A stretch of 64,000 bases of DNA, taken from Antedon mediterranea (taxonomy: Eukaryota; Echinodermata; Crinoidea; Comatulida; Antedonidae). Both the position numbers and the translations under genes were made by a program. The stretch is from NCBI RefSeq assembly GCF_964355755.1, contig NC_092672.1:21322501-21386500 (forward strand), in the 5' to 3' direction. The stretch's first letter is position 1. Every line of letters begins with the position of its first letter. Below are positions 1 to 12,452 of the stretch, in pieces. The notes beneath the pieces were generated by a model. That model was not told where the DNA came from. It ran no database searches and worked only from the letters and a program-made list of their open reading frames with translations.

Positions 1-70
1 TCATTTGAGGCATGATTTCCTGTTAAACGCAGGTTCTGAATGACTTTATGATGTGCAGACCTTTGAGAAT

Positions 71-2600
71 CTACTTGTGCATTGATACAGTGTCACCCGT
101 CTTCTGTAAAAAATGGTGCAGTACACATGTAGCTTTGATTATTTTGTCCACATTGTGTTGCTGTAATTGCATTCGCCTTTGGTAGACACGCCACCTTGCT
201 GCCAAAAAGCCAAATGCATTTTCCACTATCCTCCGGGCTCTAGAAAGTCTGTAGTTGTAAATTCGTTTGCTGTCATCAAGTTCACTGCCAGAATAAGATC
301 TCATTATATTTGATTTCAGTGGAAATGCCTCATCCCCAATAATGACATAGGGAACTTTACCAAGCTCTGGTGCATTTGGCAATTCTTTATCAGCTGGAAA
401 GGCCAATTGATGGGCTTGTATCGCTTTGCCCATTGCACTTTTTGCAAATATGCCAGCGTCACTTTGGGAACCATATGCTCCCAACATCAATCAGTATGAA
501 ACGGTACATGGCATCTACCAGAGCCATCAGTACTACAGAAAAAGTACCTTTGTAATTGAAGAAGGTTGATCCTGTATATGGTGGGGCTTGAATAACAACA
601 TGTTTCCCATCTATGGCCCCAACACAGTTTGGGAACTGCCACCTTGTTTCGAATGCAGCTGCTACTTCTTTCCATTCATTTTCTGTTGGAACAGGCATAT
701 ATTGAGGGTGCATGCATTGCCAAATAGCATCACACACCTCAGGCACAATGTTGACAATGGTTGTTTTTCCGACTCTGTAACTAAAAGAAATAGTTTTGTA
801 CGAGTCTCCAGTAGCCAAGTATCTGTAAAAAAAATATAAATGGTTTTAATTTATTCCTTGACTTTAAAATGTACTGTGCAGTATGCAATGTGTTGATTTG
901 TATAACGTTTCAACACAAAAAAATAGATAAAAATGTTTATTGTAACTATTAATTATTTGTACTACAGTAGTTGTTTACATGATATTTATATTTTCAATGT
1001 TATTTTTAAAACTACACTTTTTTGTTATATTTACAGGAGACTTGGCACGCAAGAAATGGGGCAACATCAGGGATGCTTACAGCAGCAGTAAACGAAAAGC
1101 TGCATCTAAAAGTGGAGATGCCAAAAAGTACATAAAGAAGTACAAATTCGAAGACATCTTGTCCTTTTTAAAACCATTTATCCAACACAGAGAGTAAGTA
1201 AAATCGAATGTTAATAATAATAATTAATTCACTTCTGTATAAATAGTAAACAACATAATATATTTACTAAACAAATGAACATTTTGCCTGTGGTTCAAAT
1301 GTATATCACATCAAAGGTAATATAAGTCTGTAGACCATTAACAATTGTTTTTCATTTCAGGACCTCAAGTAACCTCAATAGTCCAAGTGAACTATTAGTA
1401 TTAAGTAAAAGCAATACTAGTATTAGTGATGAGGACATTCCAGACTTGCCACACACATCTACACAAAAACCCACACCAAAAAAAAGAAAGTTACCAGATG
1501 ACAGTGACAGTGTTGACATTGACAAATCAATTTTGAAGTATCTGGAAGATCAGAAAGAAAACAAGAAAGACGACATTCATTGTTTTTTTTTTGTCAATGG
1601 CCGAAATTTTAAGAAAACTGCCTGAAAGGGCCAGGGCTGACATCCGATTTAAAATTCACAAATTGGTCCATGAGGCTGAGATAGAGTATTTGCTTTAGGT
1701 TTTAAATTTTATTGTTAAATTTGACTTTATTTTATAAAAATAATTGTATAAAAATTGATTATTATTATTGTTCCACAACACTTTCGGGTTGTTGAAAATG
1801 TTGTTTTTGTACATTAGCAACATTGACAAGAAAAATAAATTAACTTGTATTTTTCCGGGATGACACTATATCTTTAAAATTGCAGTATTTTAAATATTTT
1901 AATTTAGCTGGCAATACTTCAAAGAAGGCAATTAAAATAAACGTTTTTAATTTTGAATTAACCAGTGTTGAGGTCTCCTTTGTTTGGGTATTTATTACTT
2001 AACTTTTATTTCATTTTTTAAATTTAACAAAATAATTTCACAGCAATATTAATGCCGAAAATGTGGGGTTACTGATCAGTAGTGGTCTTGGCCTAGGTCT
2101 ATAGTAATTAGTTGTAACTCACCCTAGTCTTGTAGTAGTACTATGCCTAGTGCTACTACTAGGCCTAGGCTGTTACTAAAGTAGGTACTACTGTACCCTA
2201 GGCGCTAGAGAGGCCTGCTCTAGTTAGTGGCCTGTAGTACTAACTAATTATGATTAGTGCTCAATTAATTTATTATATTTAAGAATTATATACTTACCTA
2301 AGACATATTGCTAGCCTTTCATTTGCACTTACACTCTTTCTAAAAAAGGTGTCTTCCTTTTGTATTTTACCTCGTACCAAGTCTAAAATAGTATAGAACT
2401 GTTGCTCTGACATTCTGAAGTATTCATAAAATTTGTCTTCATGAGAAGACAATTCTCTGAACAATGTTTGGAATTCCCCATACATTGCCCTAGATTCATT
2501 AAATTGGGTGTACCCACAATCTACGTCTTTTTTGTCGACATTTTTGTCTTCTTAATAACAAATACATCAGAAGTACTTCTTCGCTGTCGTCTGCCATCAT
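71..2600 (-). pseudogene. Harbinger transposase (HARBI1-like), two exons, frameshifted
   Basis: A DDE-superfamily nuclease that would catalyse transposon excision and insertion. Exon 1 is 2600-2298, beginning with ATGATG and a basic segment ending WVHPI. Exon 2 is 822-71. The donor at 2297 (CTTAG|GTAAGTA) and acceptor at 823 (tttacag|ATACTT) join to read the family motif LRYLATGDSYK. Acidic residues of the catalytic core are visible in GAIDGKH, LIDVG, IGDEAF and VENAFGF. Two single-base insertions break the frame: near 2497-2501 after WVHPI, and in the CCC at 480-482 after LIDVG. The 1475-bp intron holds the oppositely oriented MADF-BESS gene. The assignment is firm from motif order; the copy is dead as read here. 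Confidence 0.88.
1037..1698 (+). pseudogene. MADF-BESS protein of the Harbinger element, 5' incomplete
   Basis: The second protein of the transposon, a Myb-related DNA-binding factor presumed to bind terminal repeats and work with the transposase. The first visible exon is 1037-1193 (acceptor tttacag at 1036, donor GTAAGT at 1194). It holds the second half of a MADF domain (KKWGNIRDAY, then a Lys-rich stretch). The next exon starts at 1361 after a pyrimidine-rich tract. It contains a PKKRK nuclear-localisation-like motif and then a BESS motif (FLSMAEILRKLPERAR) ending in TAG at 1696-1698. A 10-T run at 1583-1592 puts the BESS part out of frame with the upstream part. The N-terminal half of MADF was not found and would lie left of the window, if it exists. 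Confidence 0.8.
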
Positions 2601-2805
2601 GTATATTTTAACTTTAATCAAAGATAGTGTAGTACTACACTATCTTTGCTTTAATTACTATCCATACAACAACAACTTTTTTTAACCGTTGGGGGCGTCA
2701 TCACAACGAAACGATTTCGGTTGAAGTGTGACCGCGATTGAGAACGATAAGTCACGACCGATATTTCACGTCCGATAGGTATCGGTTAGGTGTGACCGGG
2801 CCTTA

Positions 2806-3842
2806 AGACGATGCGCATGCGCTATGTTACGTTTAGACAATGTGTACTTGGGTACATTGATGAAAGTTTCCGAAGGCTAAAAATGATTTTATATGCCTAG
2901 TAGTCTGGTAAACATTTGATGAGATTTTTCCCAAGAACATGAAAACTCGTCTTGATATGATAGGCTAGCTTCTCCGCCAAATCAAACATTGAATGGATCA
3001 TTTATTATGCGAAAAAAATTAGATTTATTTCCCACCCAGACCCTGTCCTGTTCTGTGTGGTGGTGTAGCCTGTTGTGTGCCGGTCGGTGGTGGTATGTAG
3101 GCCTACCTTATTGGCGTTTTATTTGGAAGGTCATACGTACGAGTTGAGTAGCCCTACGAAGGAGGCCTAGGCCAGGACTAAACAATTAATAAACAAAACA
3201 ACTTGGCAACACGATTTTCAACAGTTGTTCAGTCTCATCGTACAATCAGCATACTGTACGTACGTACTCGATCTTTTTCATTTTGAAACAAAATGATCAT
3301 TGGTTGATTCGAAATCCATATTTAAATACCGCCCGCCCCATATAGCCAAATACGGTATGATAACCTACGTCATTCTTATCAGATGTTTGCGATCTGCAAC
3401 TCGATTTCTATACGTGTTTCACAAGTCTGTATTTTCAGACAAAAATCGCGGTCGAAATAAAAACAAATAAATAAAAAAAAGAAGACAATAAATACAGACT
3501 TGGGGCAAGTCTAAGCTTCTCACAAGCCTGTTGAAAATTTACACAATTATTTAAAACAACAGTACTAACAAATTATTAGTGATTTTAAAATGCACAAATA
3601 AATTAGTACCTGGTTTAAGCCATTTTTTTTCTGCCATCTGGTATGGGTGCATGTAGATATTCTTTAAAATGCTATTGAATCAGTTGAGCTTTATTAATAT
3701 TGATACAGTAGGCCTACGTCCACTGATGGGACCCCGACACTAAAGGCAACAATGAGATTTGTTTGGATAGAATAATGAAAATAGGCCTAGGGGCAGGGAC
3801 CTACTAGACTAGGCCTAACTAGTAATGGGAATGAATACTTAC
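2806..3842. other. Non-coding stretch, no gene seen
   Basis: AT-rich DNA with scattered TAGGCCTA motifs. No ORF resembling a known protein on either strand. Confidence 0.5.
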
Positions 3843-4221
3843 AATAACAATTAACATCCTGTCTCCGGCGTTTGACAGAACTTGTCCTTTTGCGTTTCTC
3901 CGCAGTTTCACTATTTTTATTTTTTCTTATGGTCGGGACTGCATCGGCCACCTTAAGTTTTAGGGTGGATGGTAGTCCCAATTTTCTTTTCATCATACAG
4001 GACGACTCAAAACATTCGTTTTCCACAAAGTGAACGCTGCATATATTCATTAGGGCCTAGCTAGCTAGGCCTAGGAAAATCGGCTCTAGGAAAATCGGCT
4101 CTAGTAAACTGGACAAAACGAATCCACTGGCGTCTTATTCTGGGTTTTTTTGGAAAGCCAAAAAACTTACATCATCGTTTGAAGTAAGAACACAACCACC
4201 AACGACACAATTGACTGGCAT
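3843..4221 (-). pseudogene. THAP zinc-finger domain, frame-broken
   Basis: A C2CH THAP DNA-binding domain in three frames. It starts at the ATG at 4221 (MPVNCVVGGC, the first Cys pair), continues as FPKKPRIRRQWIRF (the conserved Pro and Trp core), then ICSVHF (the CxxHF half of the site) and AVPTI, the hallmark end of THAP domains. A Lys/Arg-rich tail follows, with a possible splice donor (GTAAGT) at 3842. The breaks lie near 4160-4185 and near 4050-4085. The second coincides with a 15-bp tandem duplication (CTAGGAAAATCGGCT) and a CTAGGCCTAG-rich insert. Such domains occur in host factors and in P-element or Harbinger-type transposons; which applies here cannot be told. Confidence 0.75.
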
Positions 4222-6535
4222 AATATCGGAAAATAATGTAAAACTTCGATGAAAATATACTCGCTCAATAGAGATACAATACAACACAATAAGATGGAGG
4301 GCCGGGATGGAGGAGATACTGTGGTGTACCACATGCAGTGCGACGGTGCACTCTGACCGAATTTCGGACGACTACAATTAGTGACGTCACGAACTGATTG
4401 GAATGTGACATTGCCGATTTTTAGGATTTCGTCACTCACCTTAAAATTTCCTCTATTAAACATCGTTAAATATCACTTTTTTCATAAAATTTTGCAAAAA
4501 ATGTTAAATATATCAATATATAGTTGTATGCAGAACGTATTTTGATGAAAAATTGCTACTTTTAAAACGTGTCATGTGATCTTTAATCGAAGAAGCGGAG
4601 AGCTATCCTATATGTGATGGATGTAAGGATGGAGGCAAAGCTGCCAAGAAAAGGAACACCAGGGCATTTTCTCCAAAAGTGTAAAAACTATGCTGAACTT
4701 TAAATAGACCTAATATTTTAAGCTTTGTACTAAGTTATGCCTTGGTAATGCTTAATTAAAATTATTAGTGTTCAAATGAGACTGTTTTCAAGTGTATTTT
4801 TATTTACATACATTTTAGAATTTAAAAGAAATGCAAGAATAAAAATATAAGTTGGCGGCCATATTGGAAAAATTTGCATAAATTTAAATAAAAAATAAAA
4901 AGGGCCTCCCTCATCGTTTTTTTAAAAATCCCGGACGATAAACTGGTTATTAATTTTATTTGGCCTAAAGATTACTATTTTTAATAATTTTTCTTCATTA
5001 CATGCTTTTTCTAGATGTCGACAGCCGGCATAAAATGTTGTTGCCTTCATAGCCTTAGCTTTTCGAATCACAATGGATCTTTGCGGCCTATAAATGATAA
5101 TGTGTCTTGGGCAGAGATCTTCACCTCAATTTTTCTAGTTCAGTGTACATTTTCAATCGAAATATTATTTAAGCCAAGATCAGTTTTAAATATGTCCTTT
5201 ACAAGGTGCATTTGATCTTTTCCTTGATGTCACCAAATCATAGGTTGTAGCTTCTAAAATGCCTTTCAACTCGTAGCAATTCAGCTTCCATGTAGCTATT
5301 GTATCCTGTTTAGATTTGATGTTTCACACATTCATGTCAAACTATCCGTTGTAGCTTTAAATTTATCCTTAATTTTTACTTTGAAGTTCCATAACATTTC
5401 TGTTTTTAGCAATGCTTGTTACTCTTTAGTGATGCTCTTTCCTTGTCAATCCTACTATTTATGTCAGCTGCTAAGCTACTCATTTCATCACTCAATGCAT
5501 TCATTCAACATTTTTTTATTCATAGCTTGTTCAGTAGGCTCAGTTTTTATACCTATACTATGAATTCGTGTTTTTCTTGTATTCATAGTTCAAGATAAAG
5601 CACTATTAATTGGTTATGAATACTCCTAGGCTTATATTCTTAGTAAAATGTAATACTTGCAGAATGATCAACTGTTGGGAATTAAATATTATACAGAGCA
5701 TTGTATGTCTTCACTCAGAGATGTCCATAGCACTTTAATTTTACTGTAAATAAGAATTTGAGTTCTCTACACTAAAGGTTATTCACATGACAGTTTGTAA
5801 TAGTGATATGTAAAAGGAATTTAATAATGAATCATAATCAACAGAAATAGAACAATTTATTTAATTAATTCAAATTGTTCAATATAATTTAAAATATTTA
5901 ATATTCCTGGAGTATTATCACAAATAGATAATCATTTCAATTTGTAGCATTCAAAATACAGTAGGAGGGTTTGTTTATAATTTTATAATTGTATTTTGAT
6001 GGGTTGGCACCCAAACATTTTTAATTTTTTTTACTCCATCTTTGGTATTTAATTGCATTCTTTGAAAATTACCTTTTTTTCAATGAGCTTGCCTGAATCT
6101 TCGACTGTCTGGTGTTTTCAATTCTCCTTCTCCTTCTTTTTATTTGGATATATATTGTATTTTCATCTTCTTCCCAACTTTTTTATTATTTTTTTCAGGG
6201 AGCCTAGGCGTAAAGTTTTTCAACTTATATAGGTTTCCTTCCACACATACTATGTTTTTTATAGGTTATTATTATAGTGTTTATATAATTATTATTTTAT
6301 GTATTTTTAATATATGTATGGAGAACATTTATTGAATATTTATTGAAAATTGATTAAACAAATCAAATAAAATAAAACAAATCATAATATATTAATTTTG
6401 TGTATCTATATATAAATTTACGTAAGGGCAAAATTCGGTAAAACGCGCGTTATTTCTAGAATGTTTACTCGATGGTATATAAAGTTGGTTCGTACTTTCG
6501 GTACTGATTTTAACCACCTGATGTAACCCTGTTTA
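4222..6535. other. AT-rich non-coding DNA
   Basis: Only short chance ORFs rich in Phe, Leu, Tyr and Ile. A 33-codon open stretch at 4585-4684 with a CxxC pair could be a fragment of something, but is not recognisable. No RNA gene seen. Confidence 0.45.
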
Positions 6536-6640
6536 CTAATTAAATTGAGTTCGATAATTAGTTATTGACGATTAAAACGAATTTAGGTTCAACGATTTGC
6601 CCCAAATAGGGGTGTTTTTCGATCGTGGTATACACTGTCT
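6536..6640 (+). repeat. Degenerate fragment of the 0.8-kb Helitron family
   Basis: Resembles the internal part of the elements at 7041 and 10840 (ACTAATTAA, TATTGACGATTAAA, then a CGAATTTA block and a GGTGTTTTTC block in the same order), but diverged and without ends. Confidence 0.5.
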
Positions 6641-7040
6641 AATGGATGTCCGTCTTGATAAATACCTGCAGACAATAATGCGAGGATGCTTCGCATTTTC
6701 CTATCTCCTCCTACGATAATTGTTTTTAATGGCTGAAAACCGATTGAACAGCTCGAGTACAGCATCATAATGTTGAAGACAGGCCGATTTTCTTTAAAAA
6801 ATACTATTTTGATAGAATTAATATACGTTTATACAAATGTATTGATTTGCGATGAATGGAACATTCCAATCTCTGTTCCACAAGCGTCTATTCCCTCAGG
6901 CGTCGTAAAGGCAAGTACTGTATACTCATAACAGAAATTAGATCCATTTTTTTTTTCAATCTGTGCTGCAGAGGTTGGATATAAATTTTTTTTAACGGAT
7001 AATGAGCTAGCGTTTTCACTCGCCGTATATTATGTACACA
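6641..7040. other. Non-coding stretch
   Basis: No coding or repeat signal recognised before the Helitron boundary at 7041. Confidence 0.4.
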
Positions 7041-7849
7041 TCTTTATTATTGCAGTTAAACCACCCACATCATCACCCTTCCCTCACTGGCATGAGTAGC
7101 GTTGTAAAACCAGTAGAGGATAGGCCTACGGTACATCACATGCCATAAATGCAAAACAACTTTGGTGGGTATTAGGGTAGGAACCAACTTAAGTATGAAT
7201 TGGCTCTAAGAAACAAATGAAAACCATTAGGCCTACTAATTAAGTTGAGTTAGATAATTTAATATTTATTGACGATTAAATCGAATTTATGATTTTCCCC
7301 GAAATAGAGGTGGTTTTCACAAATTGTTTTACATTATATAAACATATACACGTCGTAGTGATGTATCGTTACATGTACTGTACTATTTCAATCGACTATG
7401 ACGGTGATAGTTTCAACAAAGTATTAAATCGCAATGTTTTACTGTGTGTAGTGGTATATTATTTGTAAAACATGAAAACAATTAATATTTCGTTACTAAA
7501 TGGATAAAGAATATATTTAAAAAGTGTTCCTCTTTGCACCCATCCTCTTCCCCATCCCTCAACCCTAATGTTACATACAAAACACAAATTAAGTTTGTTT
7601 AAATTTGACTTAAACAATTGGTCTCATTTTGTGACAAGTTTCTCTTTCAGAAGTAATAGGGTGCTAATTTTAGTTGAGTACATAAATCACAGTGTCTATT
7701 TATTCGTTCCTGTAAACGACATGTATTATTGTCCTGCGGTACGTACATTTGAAATCGCCAGTTTTTTAACGCTGAAATTATTATGTATTCGAGAACCATC
7801 TGTGGGCACGACCTAGATGGTACGCGAGCGAAGCGAGCGTACCATCTAG
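7041..7849 (+). mobile_element. Non-autonomous Helitron, copy 1 (809 bp)
   Basis: Matches the segment at 10840-11653 almost throughout. The shared homology starts exactly at TC (TCTTTATTATTGCAG) and stops exactly at CTAG. The base before the start is A and the base after the end is T, as expected for Helitron insertion between A and T. The 3' end is a hairpin with 13-bp arms, CTAGATGGTACGC (7813-7825) and its complement (7837-7849), around an 11-nt loop. No Rep/helicase ORF is present, so it must depend on proteins supplied elsewhere. The hairpin unusually includes the terminal CTAG. Confidence 0.8.
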
Positions 7850-9040
7850 TTTTGACAATTAGGCTTAAATATAGTTGTGTGCAAAACAATATCAGTTTTT
7901 TTGTAGCAACAGTGTACAGTTATATGCTCTAATTTAAAATATAATCTTTAATGTGTATTATTATCAATACATATTGCTATATACGTTATGTTTTTTCACG
8001 CTATGGTCATAAATTTCCATTTGAAATACTTTATAAAACATTTACAATAGTGCCTTGACCATTATTTAATTAATATTATTTTTTTAAACAGTATTTAATC
8101 AAAAGGTGTATTGTCCCAAAATCATGAAAAATGAAGATTAATTAAATCAGATTTTGAATATGTTGTTTTGTAGGGTTTTAATAAAGTAACTGTAATCACT
8201 TCCGTAGAAAAAAAAAATGTTTTCATGGTTAAATTCAACCAAAAACCCATTGGCTGGCAGCTAATTTGAACATTTTTTCATTAAAATATTTAATTTAAAA
8301 TTTGTTCAGGTAAATACATTTTTTTGGATCAAATTTTTGGTCTAAATGGCACTTTCAACTAAAATGTTGTTAAGAATAATTTTTTTTTTCAGGGGGACAT
8401 TGCATTTTTAACAAAAACACTTAAAATTTCACAAACCTTCAATTGTTCTTAAATATGATTTTGTATTTTAAAAGTGCAATTTTCACAAATTTGTTTTTTA
8501 GACAAGTCACTTAAAAATGCCCTCATGATCCCTGTGTATTATAATGATCAAAGATGCTAGTTGTACTGAATATTTTAGTATTGACATGTTTTATTCATCA
8601 TTTTTAGTAATGCATTTTGCCATACTCTCTTTTATTGTCAACACACTACCAACTCCGTGCACCACCTCCTTATCATTAAATAGTGAAGAGCAATGATATT
8701 AAAGGATGTAATATAGACCCATATTAGACCAATTTTTAGTTTGTGCTTATTTTTTCCATAATACAATACAAGGGCCTATACATTTTATATTACACAGTGC
8801 CCTCACTCATCACTTATTTCTTTTTTTGTTCACACTTTTAGTACCAGTGTACTGTTCAATAAAGGCCAACAAATCTGTAAAAAATTTAATTAAATTTAAT
8901 TTTTTAGACCTTTTTTACGAAACACATTTTAATTGAAATAGCATTTAAAATAAAAAAAAAACAATTACCAGCATTAAACTAGAAGATGATTTCATTTCAT
9001 TATTCGGTCTATTTCAGTATATGCATAAAAAAAACCTGAA

Positions 9041-9100
9041 GTTGGGGAGACCAGGGTCAACCTACAGTAATTAGTGAACTTAATCACTGAGCTATACGGT
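9041..9100 (-). repeat. tRNA-derived SINE relic
   Basis: The minus strand has an A-box-like TAGCTCAGTGATTAAG and, 27 nt on, a B-box-like GGTTGACCCTGG at roughly tRNA-like spacing. It does not fold convincingly as a tRNA, so it is read as the head of an old SINE. Confidence 0.4.
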
Positions 9101-9320
9101 AATATTTGTTGTCTTAGTCTAATTTGGCATTTTTAGTCATGTGCAAATGAGACTCTATAGCTCACTATATGTCGGTCGGTAGGTCGGTCGGTAAACACTA
9201 ACTCAAATTTGCGCATGTGACTGCAGCCATGTATATGGCCTTGTTAATCATCTATTTAAATAATAATAAATACAACATAGTATAAAACTGACTCCAAATA
9301 ACGAGAGGCAAGCCATGATT

Positions 9321-9353
9321 CAACGTTTCGATCTTTATTTTATCATCATCAGG
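9321..9353 (-). repeat. Hammerhead-like CTGATGA...CGAAAC motif
   Basis: The minus strand reads CCTGATGATGAT, an AT-rich loop, then GATCGAAACGTTG. CTGATGA and GAAAC are the two conserved core boxes of hammerhead ribozymes, which occur at the ends of Penelope-like retroelements and related repeats. Flanking stems are weak, so activity is doubtful. Confidence 0.3.
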
Positions 9354-10839
9354 AATGATTACAAAATGTAAGCATTATTGTTATTATTATGGAATGTTTT
9401 ATTAAATAGGTAACAGCAGTGAGCACCAGTGCTTTGCACAGTCTGTAGTATAATTAAAATGATTCCATCTTCTATCATTGTTATATTTATTCATCTTCTT
9501 CATCATTATAAGACAATAACAAACAAACTCGTTTAAATATAAATCTACACACTGTAATGTTGGTGTTGCTACAGTTTTCATATTTTAGAACAATGACAGA
9601 TTATCAATGCTTACTTTATAGCATTCATTCAAGTATAAGCAATAATGTCAACAGTAAACTATTTGAAAATCACAATATAAAAAGATCAACTTTAATGATT
9701 TTGTAAAGCTTAATATTTGTTTATACATTCTTTTTAATTCAAACTTTATTTATCCACAAAATATCAAAGATTAAAAATAAACTTGTTTCAAAAATGAAAA
9801 AAAATTTAAAACAGTGATCGTGCCTTTAGTTGCATAGTCATTAAGTGACACTATTTTAACTAAAATAACTAACTTAAATTTAAAGTTTAGTTAGCAAAGT
9901 TCAAAAGGATGAATTAAAACACCTAATAAAAACCTTAAAAAGAGGCTACGAGGATGCTTGTTTTTCTTGTCTTACCATTATTGAATAAATGTTATTGAAT
10001 TGAAATTAAATTGAATTGAATTCACAGCCTACACATACTATATAAAAAGACAAAATATGATTAAAACTAAAAATGAAAAACTACAATGTGTATTCCCTTT
10101 GCGTACTGATCAGCCATTTTTTATTGTTGCAAGGTTTCAAAATGATGCAATGAACTTTACTCCGTCCATTGGATTGAATGTTAAATCTATTTTACCACAC
10201 TGATGTTTATATGTGAAATCGTTAAATGTATTCAGAGTGAGATCTGACAATGTAAATTATCTTAATTAAAATCATTTACATTAGAAACTTTCAATTGTAT
10301 TTCTATTATATTTTATCAATTTTAAGTGCTGTTCTTAATATACAATTGCAGTCTACCAAATCATGGAGCTATAAAGCTCAATGAGACTAAAAACTGTTAA
10401 CTTATGATGTACACAGCCTATTTAATACTTAGTTGAAATGCCATTATTATACATTTTTAATCATTGATTTATTTAGAGAAATTCACCAGAAGTTTTAGAA
10501 TGGTCATATCAGTAGTATTTTGATTATTTATACTACTATAACAATATATGTTCACATTTTGTAGTAATACACTACCAACATGTATAGATAGTATTTACAA
10601 TACCCATCTGAATAATTATACTACACCTTAATCTGAATACCTTATCCAACCTGAATACAGCATTTATACAGCGAATACTGTTTTGTAGTTTCATTCCATA
10701 AAACCATAATTTAACATCAAATAAATAGTCATAAAATTAAAATTAAATCTTCTTTATTTTAATAGATTCATCTCTTTGTTTTCTTTTGAAAAAGATTTTA
10801 ATACACCAAAAAAAAAAATAAAATAAAAAAATAAACAAA

Positions 10840-11653
10840 TCTTTATTATTGCAGTTAAACCACCCACGTGACATCATCACCCTTCCCTCACTGGCATGAG
10901 TAGCGTTGTAAAGCCAGTAGAGGATAGGCCTACGGTGCATCACATGCCCTAAACGCAGAACAACTTTGGTGGGTAGGGTTAGAAACCAACTTAAGTATGA
11001 ATTGGCGCTAAGAAACAATTGAAAACCATTAGGCCTACTAATTAAGTTGAGTTAGATAATTTAATATTATTGACGATTAAATCGAATTTATGATTTGCCA
11101 CGAATAGAGGTGGTTTTCACAAATTGTTTTACATTATATAAACATATACACGTCGTAGTGATGTATCGTTACATGTACTATACTATTTCAATCGACTAGG
11201 ACGGAGATAGTTTCAACAAAGTATTACATCGCAATGTTTTACTGTGTTTAGTGGTATATTATTTGTAAAACATGAAAACAATTAATATTTCGTTACTACA
11301 TGGATAAAGAATATATTAAAAAATTATTCCTCTTTGCACCCATCCTCTTTCCCATCCCTCAACCCTAATGTTACATACAAAACACAAATTAAGTTTGTTT
11401 AAATTTGACTTAAACAATTGGTCTCATTTTGTGACAAGTTTCTCTTTCGGAAGTAATTCCCAGGGTGCTAATTTTAGTTGAGTACATAAATCACAGTGTC
11501 TATTTATTCGTTCCTGTAAACGACATGTATTATTGTCCTGTGGTACGTACATTTGAAATCGCCAGTTTTTTAACGCTGAAATTATTATGTATTCGAGAAC
11601 CATCTGTGAGCACGACCTAGATGGTACGCGAGCGAAGAGAGCGTACCATCTAG
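10840..11653 (+). mobile_element. Non-autonomous Helitron, copy 2 (814 bp)
   Basis: Same family as the copy at 7041-7849, with the same TC start and CTAG end and with A before and T after. The 3' hairpin is kept with one loop change (GCGAAGAGAG). The few substitutions and small indels against copy 1 suggest fairly recent activity. No protein of its own. Confidence 0.8.
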
Positions 11654-12318
11654 TACAGACAATTTCAGTAATACTGTATGGCAACAATCTTTCACCTACT
11701 CTAGTAAATTATTCTATTCTTTTTTTTTCTTTTTTTATATCTGGTTCATCATAATTATAATTAATAATAATAATTATTTTTATTATTAAATTGTGTGATT
11801 TTTGGTAGACCTATTTAAAAAACCATTCCTTCAAAGATGACAATATCTAATATCACAGCGATTTTAAACTGATAGGAAGATTGTGGGTTGTATAATTTAT
11901 GCTGAGATATATTGGACCTATCGGATATTTTGACATCATGAAGTAATGGTAGTGGGTAGAGATTATGTGCCCGTCCACACCCACCCATGCTTCATATAAG
12001 TTATTTAATAAGGGCGTTTAATCCTATAACCTATGCTTTATTATTATACTCTGTAGCCATCTCTATTTCAATATTGATCTACGCATGCGCACAGCTCGAA
12101 TCTCAATTGAATGAAAGAAAGAATATTTTCCATAATTTGTTATCCAATGAACCACATCATATTCTAACTTTGCTCAATTTTGTCCCAATTCAATCTGTTT
12201 CATAAGTAAATGTTATTTTTTTAACAGATGTCAGGATTATTCTCAATTTGTAATTCAATCTAGAAATTGAAATGGAAATCTGAATCATTCAGTTAAATAA
12301 CTTATAAAGAGCAGACCT
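11654..12318. other. Non-coding stretch
   Basis: AT-rich with short simple repeats. No gene recognised. A short match to the later duplicated block (CAAAGATGACAAT near 11833) hints that the duplication once reached further left. Confidence 0.4.
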
Positions 12319-12447
12319 TGTTGAACCCACAAATGTGAAAACGCCCACAAATGTGAAAACAACCACTAATGTTAAAACGCATCACCCACAAATGTGAAAA
12401 CAACCACAAATGTATTTGTGGGCGTTTTTACATTTGTGGGTTCAACA
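12319..12447. mobile_element. 129-bp foldback mini-element with 5-bp target duplication
   Basis: Begins TGTTGAACCCACAAATGTG and ends with its near-complement, CATTTGTGGGTTCAACA. Direct repeats GACCT flank it at 12314-12318 and 12448-12452. The interior is further copies of CCACAAATGTGAAAAC. No coding capacity. The superfamily is uncertain. Confidence 0.7.
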
Positions 12448-12452
12448 GACCT

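Larger units (their letters stand above)
1..2802 (-). mobile_element. PIF/Harbinger DNA transposon, left end off-window
   Basis: Contains both genes typical of PIF/Harbinger elements, a DDE transposase (minus strand) and a MADF/Myb-like protein (plus strand). The right end reads GGTGTGACCGGGCC at 2789-2802 followed by TTA, which fits a Harbinger terminal inverted repeat and a 3-bp TWA target duplication. The matching left end would lie before base 1. Both genes carry frameshifts, so this copy is not autonomous. The end assignment is inferred from one terminus only. Confidence 0.75.
7850..10839. other. AT-rich non-coding DNA between Helitron copies
   Basis: No coding signal. Contains a GGTC-repeat microsatellite near 9170-9191 and the two small repeat signals listed at 9041 and 9321. 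The rest is featureless A/T-rich sequence. Confidence 0.45.

Noticed and set aside
4585-4684. 33-codon open stretch with CxxC (EESYPICDGCKDGG-like)
   Set aside because: Too short, no splice sites fitting a gene, no family recognised.
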